A stretch of 64,000 nucleotides of DNA from Naganishia liquefaciens (Eukaryota > Basidiomycota > Tremellomycetes > Filobasidiales > Filobasidiaceae): the NCBI GenBank assembly GCA_013423385.1, contig BLZA01000011.1, positions 619,174-683,173 of the forward strand, in the 5' to 3' direction. Made by a program: the position numbers and the translations under genes. Shown piece by piece: positions 50,704 to 63,929 of the stretch. The notes beneath the pieces are model-generated. The model had not been told where the DNA came from, made no database searches, and saw only the letters and a program-made list of their open reading frames with translations. Every line of letters starts with the position of its first letter. Positions within the stretch are counted from its first letter, which is position 1.

Positions 50704-52591
50704 CTAAACTCGCAAGTTCCCCGTCTTCTCATTGAGCTCGCTGAACTCGCTATCCGCCCTTTCAAGCTCGGTCGCTCGCTCCTGCGAAGCTTCGCCCTGT
50801 CCCCCATGCACTGCATTCCCAAAGGCTCCGCTTTCAGGATCGTCACTCCGCGCAATCGGCTTAACCCCGTGCGCCAGCTCTTCATCTTCATCGGCCGTGT
50901 GGTAGAACTCATCCTCGTCTGACATTTCACCGGCAGCGGGCGTCGTCGCGGCAGGAGTATTCGCGGCTGATACGCCAGTCGAGGCGAATCCGCCAGAAGA
51001 GGCGGATCCTGACGACTTGAAACGGTGCGCGGCCGAAATTGTTCGGGTCGCTCGCTTCCAACGCTCGGTACTGGAGGGCAGGTTCCTTGACACCACAGGG
51101 TGCAAGTCGTGGTGGGGATGACCTCCTCCTGTGATCCACTGTGGATCAGGACGTGAGCTTGTATTCGATGGGAAGTGCGCAAAGGTTACGGACAGGATGA
51201 GAGAGCGCCTCTTGCGCCGTGAGTCGCTTTTCAGGATCGATTACCACAAGAGCACGGATAAAGTCCTTGGCTGCAGATGGTTCTATATCAGTCACGGGCG
51301 TGGTGCAGAACGCAGTACACTCGCCTTCTTCGCTGACGTCCGCCCAATATTTGTCGTGGAAGTCGAGTCGTCCCCTCGCAGTCTCTCGCACAAGTTCTTT
51401 GGGATCGTCCGACCGGAAGGGCGTGTATCCGCACAACAGAACGTAGGTAATGATACTACCGTACTCAATTGAGTACTTCTTCACAGGGGAACAGTATTCC
51501 TGCCTGACTTACCCGATGCTCCAAAGATCAACAGGTTTACCATGCTCCTTGCCCAAGAGCACTTCGGGTGCGGCGTATCCGAGACTTCCCGCCGCAGTTG
51601 CCAAGAACTGGTGGTCCGGCTCCAGGTGACGAGCGCTGCGATGAGTTGGCCTCAATGTCTTCCTTCCATGACTCCGGGACGTCAAAAGCTTACACTCCAA
51701 AGTCGCACAAGACAAGGCCTGAATGCTCATCCTTGGTTCGGTACAGAATGTTCTCTGGCTTCAGATCCCGGTGAACAACGTTGTGCGAGTGGAGATAGGC
51801 GACAGCCTCGAGAATCGCTCTACATGGGACGGTGGGATGGTGAGAATAGCTCAGATCTTGCGGTCGTCGTGGACCAATCATCACTGGATACGCACCGGAG
51901 CGCCTCGACAGCGTCGGCTTCGGTAAACCTCCCTCTGGAAAGAATCCGGTCGAAGAGCTCTCCACCGACCGCCAGCTCGAAAACGATATAATGCCTGAAA
52001 GTATACCAGTAAATCCCCGCGTCTGGGTGAATTTCCGAGGTTCCTTACTTGTCCCTTGATTCAAAGTGGTCATACACCTTGACCTAGGAACGCGAAAACA
52101 TCTCATGAGCTCGAGTTCAGCTGGAAGAGATACGAATATTCTCACGATATTAGGGTGATCCAACTCCTTGAGAACCTGCATCTCGTCAAAGACCTGTTCC
52201 TCGTTGCCCTTGACGAGCTTCTTTGGAATGATCCTAGATGCATGGCTACATGAGCGCTGGAAAGAGCGAAGGCCACAATCATTGATACGTACTTGAGGGC
52301 GACCTCCCTGACAGGGTCTCCCGGAGGGGGAGCCTTCTTCCATGTCGCTCGAACCACTTTGCCGAATGCGCCGGTGCCTATGACCTAATTTGAATGGGAT
52401 AGCGAGTGAGAACCGCAATAATACTGCATGCGGTGAAACCCCAACCCGACGTACCCCTTCAAGCTTGAACTCCTTCTTCTTGGCTGGGAGGCGGCGCAGG
52501 CGGTCAGCCTGCCCCGTTGTGCTATTGTCTCGGAAGAGCACTCACTGAACGACGCCGGCTGAGGCAGGAGATGGTCCTTGAATACGCCCAT
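50704..52591 (-). CDS. CMK1: Calcium/calmodulin-dependent protein kinase (CMK1 type)
   Basis: CAMK-group Ser/Thr kinase. The first exon [15 protein letters not shown] ends at a GTGAGT donor and joins [20 protein letters not shown] (Gly loop); only the acceptor CTCCCAG keeps this frame. Then VALK with the ATP Lys, [49 protein letters not shown] (catalytic loop), DFGVARHL rebuilt across an intron, [16 protein letters not shown] (activation segment), VDLWSIG and [20 protein letters not shown]. The C-terminal 140 residues are acidic and Ser/Thr/Ala-rich, where the calmodulin-binding and autoinhibitory helix should lie. About eight short introns. The neighbour across a 311-bp promoter is an unknown gene. 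Confidence 0.88.
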
Positions 52592-52902
52592 TCTGGTATT
52601 GGGGATAGCACGATGGTTTGCAGTGTGTATGTGATCAACTACACACCACTTGTTGAAGAAGAACTATATCTGTGGCTCTGTGGCTGCTGCTGCAGGTTGG
52701 CTAACACGCGACAAACCCGTGACATCATCCGGCTAATAAAATACTAATGTTTCTGTTCCACGAATAACCCAATCTGAATAGCGCCGCCGTCTATCTTCCG
52801 ACTCCCGAAACTTCGGCAACGTGCGTCTCCTTACAAGCGGAGACGGCCATTCGACATTTCCACGGACCTCCCTCGGCAGGAAGACGGATCCCGTCGTACG
52901 CC
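52592..52902. promoter_or_regulatory. Divergent promoter, CMK1 and unknown gene
   Basis: A 311-bp gap between divergent start codons. No feature beyond this. Confidence 0.45.
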
Positions 52903-54503
52903 ATGTCGTACGTCCCGCCTCATCTGCGGCATTCTGCTCAACCGTCAAGAGACCAGCCGACACATGCTTACAACGCGTCTTCGTCGCGCCCGAGCGTTCC
53001 CGATACCCAAGCAACACGGTCAAGAGGGTCCGCCGAGTCCCGAAAGTCGTACAGCCTCTCAGCAAGCAGGCATGCGCAACCTCTCGCAAGACCGTCGCCA
53101 TCACGCTCATCCCGAAGAAACGACTCTGCATACGCTTTGGAGAGCGATCCCAACGACATCAAACCGCGTCAAAAATTCCAAGATGATGGCAACACGGCGC
53201 GCACATCCTCAGGGTCTGAGCAAGGTTTTCTCACCGACATGGAGCTGATAGGAACCGTCAGTCGGAGTGGTGGTCTCGGAGACGAGAATGATGCGTGCGT
53301 GCAACGATGGCTCTGAAAGCGTCAGCTAATACTTGGGGGTTCCGTGCAGTCTCAAGGATTTTGGCACCCAGGAACGGTATCGAGCATGGATTCAGACAAA
53401 AGTCCGCCTCGACGGTGTCAAGCTGGCATTTAACTTGCGCTGAGAACTTGGATTTCAGCTCGATAATTTTGAAACACGCTTTCCAGAATACTCATCTGCA
53501 GAGATAGATGTGGCAGCTAAAGACGCTCTCGAAGTCGTGAACAACATCTTGATATACCTCAGCAAGTCCTTCCTTTCTTTACTGGATATACTGACTGATC
53601 ATAACGAGCAGGAAAGCTCCGGGAAGGAGTTCTTTCAAGTCAGAGAAAAGACGACTTTGCGGTTGAAGGTGAGTCTCAGTAGCTTGTCTCGAAGGCAGTC
53701 CACCAGATAAACTGACATTGTCCCTTGAAGTCTACGAAACATCAGCCGCATATGCCATAAAGGCCAGAAATCACCCGCAAATCATCTCCAGCCTTTCTGT
53801 ACTGGTCCCGAATGGGTATAGCACAGCCTTGAGGTCTCAGCCCGCGACGATTCCACCAAAGACTTTACACGAGGGAATGGAACGGCTCGAATTGGCAGAT
53901 CAACCTGCTAATCGGGCCAATGCGCATTCTCGCAAAGGCCTGTTCACGTCTTTACTTCTATTATACGACCTTGTTCATCGGCAGTCCCCGCGCGACTTTG
54001 TGAATCGTTTCTCAAACCTGACTCAAGCTTCGATTACCCCACAAGGCCGGCGTCGTCGTTCGACGCAGACTCAATCCTTTCTCGATGCGAGTGATCCCAA
54101 CATGCTGTATACGTGGAACGTATATCAAGCACTGTCGCAGTCTTTACCGCTCTGGCTGAACGCTCTTCGACAGCCTATAGTGCGACTTCGGAACGCACAC
54201 GTTACTACCAAACAACAGCGTTCGACGTACCACACAGATGCACTTCAGAGGATCATTCTGTCATGGGTCGTGGACAGAGTCAGACAGGATGCGTGGGAAA
54301 TCTTGCAAAAGGGATATCATCCTCAACTAGGATTGGGCGTCAGCTGGTGCTGCAAGTTATTGCTCTTTTCACCCGTTACAGAGATACAAGAAACTGCGGA
54401 GGAATGGGGCGAAGACACTCAGCATTCGGACATGTACAGGTGGATTCGCGCAAAGGGAGGCAGAATTCAGAAATGCAAAGTGTATCTAGGGCAACTCTGC
54501 TGA
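52903..54503 (+). CDS. Unknown protein with disordered N-terminus and helical C-terminus
   Basis: The start MSYVPPHLRHSAQPSRD at 52903 opens about 130 Ser/Arg-rich residues. Short exons then give LKDFGTQERYRAWIQTKVRL, LDNFETRFPEYSSAE and the helical DALEVVNNILIYLSKSFLSL. The last exon (about 53750-54503) has GLFTSLLLLYDLVHRQSPRD, LYTWNVYQALSQSLPLWL, IILSWVVDRVRQDAWEIL and the tail GGRIQKCKVYLGQLC. Intron 2 (about 42 nt, GTCAAG donor) and intron 3 (acceptor either TTGAAG or ATAAAG) are uncertain by a few codons. I recognise no domain and assign no function. Confidence 0.65.
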
Positions 54504-54595
54504 CATGATATGCATTGTGCACAACCACAACCTTCTACAAGCGATAAGATTACATGAATCAACCCGTCACCGACAGTAGCAATGGGGTTCGAGAA

Positions 54596-57500
54596 TCAGA
54601 CTCCAGCTCCCGACTTGCGCTTCTTGCCGTTTGCTGTTATTGCGAGAACGGCAATCAGCAAATAGCATTTCCCGGACCGTCCGGGTTTAATCTTACCTTT
54701 GCTTGTCGATTGTGCAGGCGAGGCGTCCCTGGAACCAGCTTTTCCATTCGCCTTGACATCGTCGATGGCTCGTTTCTGAAAGATGTATTGTGTTAAGCCA
54801 AAGACAGTACATTCCCACGGAAGACACCTACCTTGCCACCCTTTTTGACGGGTTCCACAGCCTTTTCCAGATCGTTGTGCTCCTTGGTAAGGCACAACAA
54901 CAGTGTCTGCGCTCGTCGTTTCAGTTCTTCGGGGGTTCTGGACTTGATAAACCAATCGAATCTGCAGAGCCGAAGGCTGTAAGTCCTCAAATTCTGTCAT
55001 TCAGAACGCTGTCTTACCTGAAAGGCGGCCATTCACCGATATCCCGCTTGATTTGATCGTAACAGTCTTCGCGGATGAGACCGTAGTAATGCATCCGAAC
55101 AAGCAGGAACCGGTCCTCGTCTTCGCTGTACTGCTTGCCCTTGTTCTGACCATAGTTGATTTCGAGAGTCTGCAAAGGCAGCGGAGTGTTCTTTACTTTG
55201 CGATCAAGAATGTCGATCTCGAATTGTCGCTTTTCTCTGACCCTTTCTCCAGCCTCTATCCGGTCGATTACCTTTTGATAGTCTGCAAGACGTACGTCGG
55301 CGTTGAATTTCTCAACAAACAAGGCATTACTCACCAGGAATCTCCGTGTACCTGTCCCACAACGTCTCCGCATAATGCTGAGTGTCCTCGAGCGTTCTCT
55401 CGCAAGCGTCCGCAATAGCCTCCAAGTTATTTCGCCCATGTTCGGTGCATGCAGCAATGAAGCGCTGATATTCCCGTCGACTCCAATTTGGGAAACCCTC
55501 TTGCACAGCTTCTTCTTTATCTGCCTTTTCTTCTTCAGTCAATGGCTCAGCTGTAGAAGGATAAGCTTAAAAATCCCGTATCAAAGTGAGAGCTGTGCTA
55601 ACCGGTGTCGATGAAGTTCTGCTCCTCCGCCTGTGCCGCATCCGCATCCGCCTCAGTCAAGTCGCCAGTAACTGTAGGTCGCGCTGCTTTGATGTTGTGT
55701 TCGCGCTGAAGCAAACATGGGCTGAGAAACGACGTCCTGTACAGAAAGAAACCTGGCTCACCCTGAATACGGCGGTCTCGCGCTTCTGATATTCTGCTAG
55801 ACGGGGTGGATAAAAGTGCCACCAGTTCCTGCGAGAAGCGCATGTGAGGCTATGTCCATACCGGGTCCCAATCCCAGCTTACAATTCAATCTGCTTCGGG
55901 GCCTTGGGCTGCTTGGGCTTGTCTTCTTTCGGCGGTCCTGTCTTCAAGGCGGCTGAATAATATTGGTCCACAGAATAATTGGTCGGTCCTCGTTCGCGCT
56001 TTGCAGGCTCAATCCACAGCATATTTCGCGGCTAAGGCAAATGATTGTGAGATAATAAGCTGAGAAACGTTTACGATCAAAGTATTCCTACCTTGTTGGT
56101 GTATTCTTGCCCTTCCCAAGTCTTCGCGCTGAGCTCACTCTGGAAATTCGTAAGAGCATCGAGACTTAATCCTTCATATTTGCTGTTGAGAGCACTGGTT
56201 TTCTCTTCTCCTTTTCGGATGATCTCGTCAATATCCTCGTCGACAATCATGCTTTCACGGTTGTTGATGATTTTGTCTGCGCCATGCTGAATCATGTCAA
56301 GCAGCTCTTCCTTGTTCTGAGCAGCTTTTGCGGCTTGCTGCGCCCGACCCTCTTGGATGACAAGCTGGTCAAGCTTTAGCTTCTGAGTAGCACGTTCAAT
56401 GATTCGTTCTTCGATGGCGTCTTGCGTAATGAATCTGAAAACGTAAACCTGCTTCGTCTGGCCGATTCGGTGAGCTCTGTCCATGGCCTGTAAATCTGCC
56501 TGGGGATTCCAGTCGCTGTCGAAGAGGACAACGATATCGGCCGTTACCAGATTGATGCCCAGACCACCCGCCCGGGTTGTCAACAAAAAGATGAACTTCT
56601 CGCTTCCAGGCTTGTTGTATTCGTCGATAGCCTTGGTTCGAGATTCGTGATCGGTGCCACCATCAATACGGCAGTACTGGAATCCTCGGAATAGACAGTA
56701 ATCCTCGAGAATGTCCAGAACTCGGCTCATTTGGGAGAAAATGAGAACGCGGGATCCCTTTTCCTTCATGCTCTTAAGCAACTTGTCGAGAATCATCATC
56801 TTGCCCGCGTTGTTCACCAAATGCTCATCGGTCGTATACGGGGGCCCAGGTTCCTGTAGGATGGAAGGGATTGAGTGATGCTCAACACAACGACGAGATA
56901 TTCTGACGCACAGCACCATCGAAGACTGCGGGTAGATGATAAGAACAAGTTCATATAGCCCAGTCGCAGACTGTACAATGCTGGGGAGACTTACGATACG
57001 GGTGATTACAGCATTTTCGCAATTGCATGACTATGTTCAGCAACCTAGTCTTGCCTTCTCGCTTGCCAGTCGCACCTAGAAGTCAAGCGTCAAGACTGCA
57101 GACGTTTTCCGACGGTGCTGCACTGACCGTTAACCGCATCGATATCTTTCTCCAGCAACGACTTGTACCATTTCCTCTGCATCTCCGACATGCCGACATA
57201 CAAGTTGATCTCTTTCTTGGGTAGCAATGAGTGTTCTACATCCGCCTTGACTCGTCGCAACAGGAACGGTCGCAAAACTTTGTGAAGCTGCTGGACCACT
57301 GAATCTTGCTCGTCCGGGTTGTCGCCCTTCTGCTTGAACCACTCGTCGAAGTCCTCACTATAACGATTTGAGTCAATCTCTTGGTCTGACCCTGGTTTGT
57401 TGGGAGATCTCACCTGGAAGAAAAGACGTCTGAAGAAACATCGAAGTGTCAGTCGCGCGCAGGGCACAATGCTTGAACCGAGAGCTTACCGGGCAAGATA

Positions 57501-59166
57501 AAGTTAAGCAGGGCCCACAACTCCTGGAGGTTGTTTTGCAACGGTGTACCAGTGATAAGCAACCGACCACGACTGTTAAAGGATCTGACGATTTGACTGA
57601 GGAGAGAATCGACGTTCTTGATTCGATGCGCTTCGTCGATAACGATGTATTCCCAGCTGAACTTTTTGAAGGTGGTCTTCTCTCGCAAACACATCTCGTA
57701 AGAAGTCACCATGATGTCGAAGTCTTGCGTCAAAACGCGTTTGTCGATGAGTTCAGCCTGACGGGTGATCGCAACTCAGGATGGGTGTTCCGATTCATTG
57801 AGCACACAACACGTACCCTTTCTTCTTTTGTCCCTTGCAAGACGATAGTGGAGAACCCTGGTACCCATTTGGCAATTTCTCGCTTCCAGTTGTCCAGAGT
57901 GGACTTGGGCACAACAATCAAATGGGGCCCAGAGATACCGCATCGGAATTTGAGGTGGCCTAGGAAAGCGATGGTCTGAAGAGTTTTGCCGAGACCCTGA
58001 CAGACGTAGGTCTTTCAACGCATGTTCGAAGGTAAATGTTACTGTACGCACCATTTCGTCCGCCAGGATACCATTGATACCGTTGTGATGCAGACTTGCC
58101 ATCCAATTCAAACCTTGAATCTGGTAATCCCTCATCTTGCCACCTTTGACGACTAGTATTTGCGACTGATGTGAGTCAAATGTTTTGGGACAGGAATGGA
58201 CTAGCGATCGAGACTCACAAGCGGGACTCTCGTCGTAGACGTAGACATCATCATCGGTCTCATCCTGTAACAGCTCGGCATCTTCCTCCTTCTCCGACTT
58301 TCTGTGCCGCTTGTCCCTACGGAACGCCCAAATGCGATGAGGCTCATCTCGCAACGCCAATGTCCTTTCCACTTACGCTGCCTTTTTTCCCTTCCCGCTA
58401 TCTTTCGCCTGCTGAGCCTCAAGCATTTCGGCAAAAGCCGGATCACGGTTTTTCTACGGCAAATGTCAACATTGAGTCGAGAGTAAAGCTGTCGTATGAA
58501 AACATACCTTGATATCTACAAAATGCTGGAACAACTCAGTCTGGCCAAGCAGATAGGAGAAACGTTTCATGGAGTCCGCCAGCTGTCGAACAGTGTCCAG
58601 GACGCGTCAATTTCTATGCTCGTCCGCCAAAATCTTGAACTTCACCTTCTGCTTCTCCAGACCGCCTCGTTTGCCTTCCAATGCATCGATCTGGGCTTTC
58701 CTCTGCTCTTTGACTTCTCGGCGTCGATCGGCCTCTGCCTGCCTTCGAGCCTTTGACGGCGTAACAATCTATGGAATGGCAATTGAGTCACGGCGGAGGA
58801 TGCAGATATTGCCCCTCTGCGTACCGATCCAAGAAGAGCATCTTCCTCATCGACGCTCATTCGGTCGTTGTCACCATCTTCAAATGGAGTCCCGGGCACG
58901 TCCGCATCGATTTCGTTTCGCAGATGAGATCCAGACACGGCGGCTGTCGGAAGCGGCGATACCTAAGACAGAGTTGACCATCAGTCTCTCACGAACTGAT
59001 CCGCAAAGCACGGCACTCACAGCTCGGCTCATGGAAATATCCCTGCTTGAAGGGACAATGTCCGAATACTTGTCATCGTTCAGCTGATCGTTCTAAGGAG
59101 ATGCGGATTAGAATCGCGGCGTTCAGCTCCAGTAGGCCATAGAGGTCAGATTCCACTCACCGACAT
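54596..59166 (-). CDS. ISW2: ISWI-family chromatin-remodelling ATPase
   Basis: SNF2-type ATPase that spaces nucleosomes; about 1,100 residues. The first exon is only MS, then [20 protein letters not shown]. The N-terminal region has an AutoN-like basic area (KGKK...) before the motor. Helicase lobe 1: [78 protein letters not shown]. Lobe 2: [53 protein letters not shown]. The HAND-SANT-SLIDE module follows: [58 protein letters not shown]. The end is KKRKSGAGV at 54596. About 17 introns. ISW1 and ISW2 cannot be told apart with certainty from this reading. Confidence 0.95.
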
Positions 59167-59596
59167 GGTGCAGAGCAGCAATGGCCAGGAGGCTGATGCG
59201 ATGCGGGTTTGATCGTCTGCAAGACTGGTAGTATACTCTGACAAGCGAAATGCGAGCGATAGGTTCTCGACTTTTTATTCCCAGATAAATTGTTTAAAGG
59301 GCCGGGTCTTGAGTTTCACTGATTGTGCCAGACGCTCTCGATCAATCCAACGGTGTCAACAGAGCAGTGGATTGTAGGGGAGGGCAAAGGTTCTCCTCTT
59401 CGCGTCCAAGGGGAACGCGGTTGGCGTGCATTGATCCTGATCAACTGAATTAATATAGGCAGTACCCAACTCTGGCACAAGGGGTAATCGACCGTTGCTG
59501 AGCATTCGGTTTCCGATGCAAGTTCGCTTTCTATGTGGATACCCATGAAGCATCCTGGCTGATACAGCAACGCAATACCCACCCAAAACTTGAACA
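59167..59596. promoter_or_regulatory. Divergent promoter, ISWI and prefoldin 3
   Basis: A 430-bp gap between divergent start codons. The minus-strand frame at 59316-59639 overlaps the prefoldin exon and is not supported. Confidence 0.5.
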
Positions 59597-60747
59597 ATGA
59601 GCTCTCAGCCGCTCCCAGACTCCAGCTCGAAAAAGGCACTAGGCGGCATTGCGTCGACGGGCCTTCATGTCGATACCATCAATAAGCTCACCAAGCGCGG
59701 TATGCCATATGCACCTTTCGTAGTGAGTGCCAGGTTCAGCATTTCATCGGGTTCATTTGTTAACGAACTCCAATTTTCAGACGAACGTTGATGATTTCGT
59801 AGGAGGTCAAGAGGCCGGAGTCGAAGGGGTGATGAAAAAGTTCGAGGAAATGACTGCGTGAGTTTTCGGCCAGCTTCGCTTGTCGCATTCCTCATATGCT
59901 CCTCTGAAATATACCAGGAAGTACCGCTATATGGAAGTCAACCTGCAACAAAAGCGCAAAGGTCTTGAAGTGAAGATTCCGGATATCTCGAAAACACTGG
60001 ATGTCGTGCGGTTCCTGGAAGCCAGAAGAGTGAGTTCCGCACCCGCGATGATTGCAGCTTTCATTTTCGTGCGGCTCCTGACCGTTGTGCGATAGTGTAA
60101 ACGGCTTGGCACAAAACCAACAGCAGTACCAAAGCAGCAGAAAACGGAAGACGATTCGGAAAGCGAAGCAGAGGATGACGACGTGACGTCGCAAACTTCG
60201 GAAGATTCAGAGGATCTTATGGATGAAGTGGACGAACTGGATGCAGATGACGACGACGAGTCCGAGTCCAAGCCGAAAGGAGGCAAACCTCTGAAAACTC
60301 TGTATGAGCTGAATGATACCTTATTCGCCGAAGCCGAGGTGGATGAGGACGGAAATGTCGGTCTTTGGCTTGGTGTAAGTTGAATGCATTTGAGATCGGT
60401 GCCCAGGATACTGAGCAGGAATTGATCACAGGCCAACACTATGCTCCTCTATCCGCTAGCGGAGGCTGTTATCCTCCTTTCGGAGAAGCTTTCGGTCGCC
60501 AAGCGTTCACTTCGCCACACCAAAGAGGACTTGGAATTCCTGAGAGAGCAGATCACGGTCATGGAGGTGAATTTCGCCAGGGTACACAATGTGAGTCTTA
60601 TAACAGCACCCGCGCACTGCACTAGACGCTCATTAGCGACCTGCCTTGCGTCAATTAGTGGGATGTCAAGAGGTGAGACACCAGTATGCATATTCTAAAT
60701 ACCGATTCTGACTTTCTTCGTGTTACAGACGTCGCGGCGGAAAATAG
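59597..60747 (+). CDS. PAC10: Prefoldin subunit 3 (VBP1 / Pac10), with acidic insertion
   Basis: Alpha-type subunit of the hexameric prefoldin chaperone that passes actin and tubulin to CCT. The start at 59597 gives MSSQPLPDSSSKKALGGIAS, then the VBP1 pattern TNVDDFVGG, MKKFEEMTAKYRYMEVNLQQ, GLEVKIPDISKTLDVVRFLE (first coiled coil), TLYELNDTLFAEAEVDEDGN and VGLWLGANTMLLYPLAEAV (hairpin core), and HTKEDLEFLREQITVMEVNF with VHNWDVKRRR (second coiled coil). Between the first coil and the core lie about 45 acidic residues (DDSESEAEDDD, DELDADDDDESE), longer than in most family members. Six introns; a nine-or-so-codon exon near 60660 codes for WDVKR. The stop is at 60747. Confidence 0.93.
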
Positions 60748-60945
60748 ATGATGTAGCCTGAAAGGATTCTCTCGATATCAAGTGGGGACCGCGACATAAC
60801 TCATCAGTGCTCATTCTGTTTCGGAGGTCTCAGCCGTTGGGCGAGGGTTGCATCCACTTGAATCCAACCATCTCATAGACTCAGCATAGTGGCTGTCTGT
60901 ATCCCTCATGTATACTTAGGCAAGAAAATACAGCAAAGCGGAGAG
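60748..60945. other. Intergenic between convergent 3' ends
   Basis: A 198-bp gap between prefoldin 3 and the Bur1-type kinase. No feature seen. Confidence 0.5.
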
Positions 60946-63929
60946 CTAAGAAAATCTATTTGGATTTACTGGCGGTCGGGATGACTGCTCCTGTGTTCCA
61001 TTTGAGGGTTGTGACGATTCTGTGAAGTTGCCCTTGAACTTGCGTTGTAATTTGGGAGCGGTGCCTTGAAACCGCGGAGCACCAGGTGGTAGGCCGCCAT
61101 TAGTTGACATGATGTTCGGTCGGCTTCCACCGTAGTTATTCATCGGCATTTGCGGTTGACGGGAAGACATACTTGACATGTCTTGCCTTGCACCAACTTG
61201 CATTGGCCCGGTGCCTGGACCCGATGGATACGGTGCGACATTCGCTTGGACGTAAGGATTCGGTATTGGCGCTTGAGGTCCCGCGTTGTTGTTGTATGGT
61301 ATAACGGACGGCGGCATAGACTGATTCATCATAGATGCCTGAACGGGATAATAGGCCGGCGCAGCGGCGTATGGGTTATTTACCCGGACAGGCTGGAATG
61401 ATGTCGGAGGAAGCTGTGATGGTGGAGGCTGTGTGTGTGTGCGAGGTGGCATATTTGCCATGCCCATGGATGTCGCCATTTGCGCCTGCATGTTGGCGTG
61501 AGCATGCTGTACGCGCTCGAACTCTTTCGTGCGCTCTTTTGCTTCTGCTTCTTCTTGCTGGTCTCGACGTTCCTTACTTGCCGAAAGGTGCACCACCCTT
61601 TAGAGCGAAAATTCGGGTGAGCAGAAGGACTTGATCAAGTACGTGTCACCTACTCAGTTCGCGGTAACGGTCCAGGCGACATCCAAATATAGCGGTCATT
61701 TAACGCTTGCGCAGCAGTGATACGCTTGCTAGGATCGATCTGCAGAAATTTATCGAGTAGATCCTTGAATTCCTTTATCGCACTAGGATAACATACGGTC
61801 TGGTCAAGTATTCGAGCGAGCGGATCATCAACCTACTAATGGTATCGCGAATCCTCCCTGATGACTCGTTGCCGCGGAGGGTTTGAGATCTCTGTGACAG
61901 GTATAACCTTCCGGCTGTCGACGGATTGGTTGTCGTTGATGACTTCCTTGTGCTTGAGGACCGATTCATAACGGACATATGTCGGCTGGGGTGTTCCACA
62001 GAGATCGAAAATCAACTTGAGTTGATCGGGATCACTTCGGCCCATGAACAAGACGCGTCGCGTGAGCATCTCGCTGAAGATGCACCTGTAGGAACCGGGC
62101 AGCATCAGAAGGAGAGTCGCGAAATCCTGATGAATGACATACCCTACACTCCACATATCCACTTCAAAGCCATATTGTGTTTCGCCCATGAAAAGTTCGG
62201 GCGCACGATACCATCTCGTAACAACCATGTTCGTCATGAATAGATCATCATCGCAATCGTAGAGGTATCCTTCTGGCACTGCCCGAGCCAGACCAAAATC
62301 TGCAATTTGGAGTAGACCAGCATTGTTCAGGAGGATATTTGCGGACTTCAAATCTCGGTGAACAATGTTATTCTGAAAAGCGAATAGACGTGAGACTAAT
62401 AAAGATCCGCGGTCTTTTCAGAAACTTACGTGATGCATGTATGCGACGCCCTCAAGGAGCTGAAGCATGTAGAGCTTCATCAGACCGTCTGTCATGTTGA
62501 GACTGGGGTTTTTCAAGAGACCACAAAGATCATGGTCCATGTATGGAAAAACTAGAAAGGTCTTTAAATCATCTGAGGGGGAACGGAAGACAATTAGTTT
62601 CGATGCTTGGCTGCATCTTCTGAACCATTGTAGCGTACGGCTATGTTCTCTATCGACAACGATGTCGAGCAGAGGAACGATATTATCGTGAGCCAATAGT
62701 TTTAGAATCTTGATTTCTCGAACAGTCGTCCCCAGGACCTAGCGAGTGATTGACTATCAGACAGAGATACAGCTTGCTAGAATCCGGTTGAGGTTAAACT
62801 CACTCCTGCTTTGCCTTGACCCTTTGCTTCCTCTGGTGGCTGCAAAAGCTTCAATGCAACGACCATTTCGTCCTCTTTTCTCTTCGCCTTAGTGACCACA
62901 CTGCATAATCGGTCACATAGTTTGTCCTTTATGGCTAGACATGAATACTCACCCGAATGTTCCCTTTCCCAAAGTTGCATCCTTCTTGTCTGCTCCGGTA
63001 GGCATGATGTAGTTGTCCAATCTCGAAGTCCCCATGAAAATTTTGTGATATACCCGAAGATCATCAGTAGAATCGAGTTTGTCGCCTTTTCGACGGATAA
63101 AAGGATCTTTGTCATGCGTGGATGCTGCGAATTCGCCGTTTTGAGCCGGGGTGAGCAACTCGCGAAGGCTGTATGACGAATTGGGATTGGGAGTGGGAGG
63201 ACGACTCGGCTCTGCAGAATTTGGCGCAGTGCCTGCTTCTTTTGCGATAGAGATTTGCTGCCTGGGACTCGGCTGACGTGAAAGGGTAGCAGCCTGGGAC
63301 GCAGGAATCATCGGCGAGGACGGAACCGACGCCGCTGGCTGAGGAAGTACCGGTGAGTAAATAGGCGTGATCGGATTCAACATAGTCATCGCGACTGGAG
63401 CGCCAGGCACCTCAAAGGATTCCGCGTTTTGAGCACCAATCGAGTTGGCTTCGAATTGGCTGTCCGGTATCTGTTGGGCTCCAGTAGCATGAACTGACTT
63501 GGCTATGGTTTCGCTCGAACCTCCCTGTTTGGCGAAATCTGGCGCAGACGCCTTCGACACGTTTTCAGGATCCGCCGATTCCTTGAGTAGCGCGTTGTCA
63601 TTGACGATCGCCACAAAATTTGGCGCGGAAGGGTGTATATCCATCGCATCTGCGTGCGAATGTTCAGGTGGAGGAGCAGGTGGCGGCGAAGGCGGTGCAG
63701 GAGGAGGATCATCTACGGGAGGACCTGGAGGCGCATCGGTTGGTAATGCCACTCCCTCCGCCATCTGTGAGTCCTGCTGAACTGCCTCTGGTCGCTTCCT
63801 TTTCGCGGGCTCTGACTCTAAACGCTGCCTTTTGTTCAAAGGCTCAGCTGATAAGCGGTGCCCGGAATCACGAAGAGGAGACGCCGGTCGCTTGAGTGAG
63901 GGAGAAGCTGATCGCTTCCTTGATGTCAT
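60946..63929 (-). CDS. BUR1: Bur1 / CDK9-type cyclin-dependent kinase
   Basis: Kinase of the P-TEFb/BUR branch that phosphorylates RNA polymerase II CTD and elongation factors in the nucleus, with a cyclin partner not seen here. The N-terminal 320 residues are Pro/Ser/Ala-rich with a basic start (MTSRKRSASPSLKRPASP) and a poly-Pro tract. The kinase begins DATLGKGTFG, VVALKLLQPP, TTVREIKILKLLAHDNIVPL; then FLVFPYMDHDLCGLLKNPSL, the catalytic loop IVHRDLKSANILLNN, DFGLARAVPEG, and the T-loop TNMVVTRWYRAPELFMG with the activating Thr. EVDMWSVGCIFSEMLTRRVL and DPDQLKLIFDLCGTPQP complete the fold. The C-terminal 210 residues are Met/Pro/Gln/Asn-rich. The start at 63929 is 72 bp from the window edge. 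Cdk12-like Ctk1 is a less likely alternative. Confidence 0.88.

Noticed and set aside
54590-54610. GGGTTCGAGAATCAGACTCC as a tRNA T-arm-like sequence
   Set aside because: No acceptor stem, D-arm or anticodon arm can be built around it; it is the 3' end of the ISWI gene.
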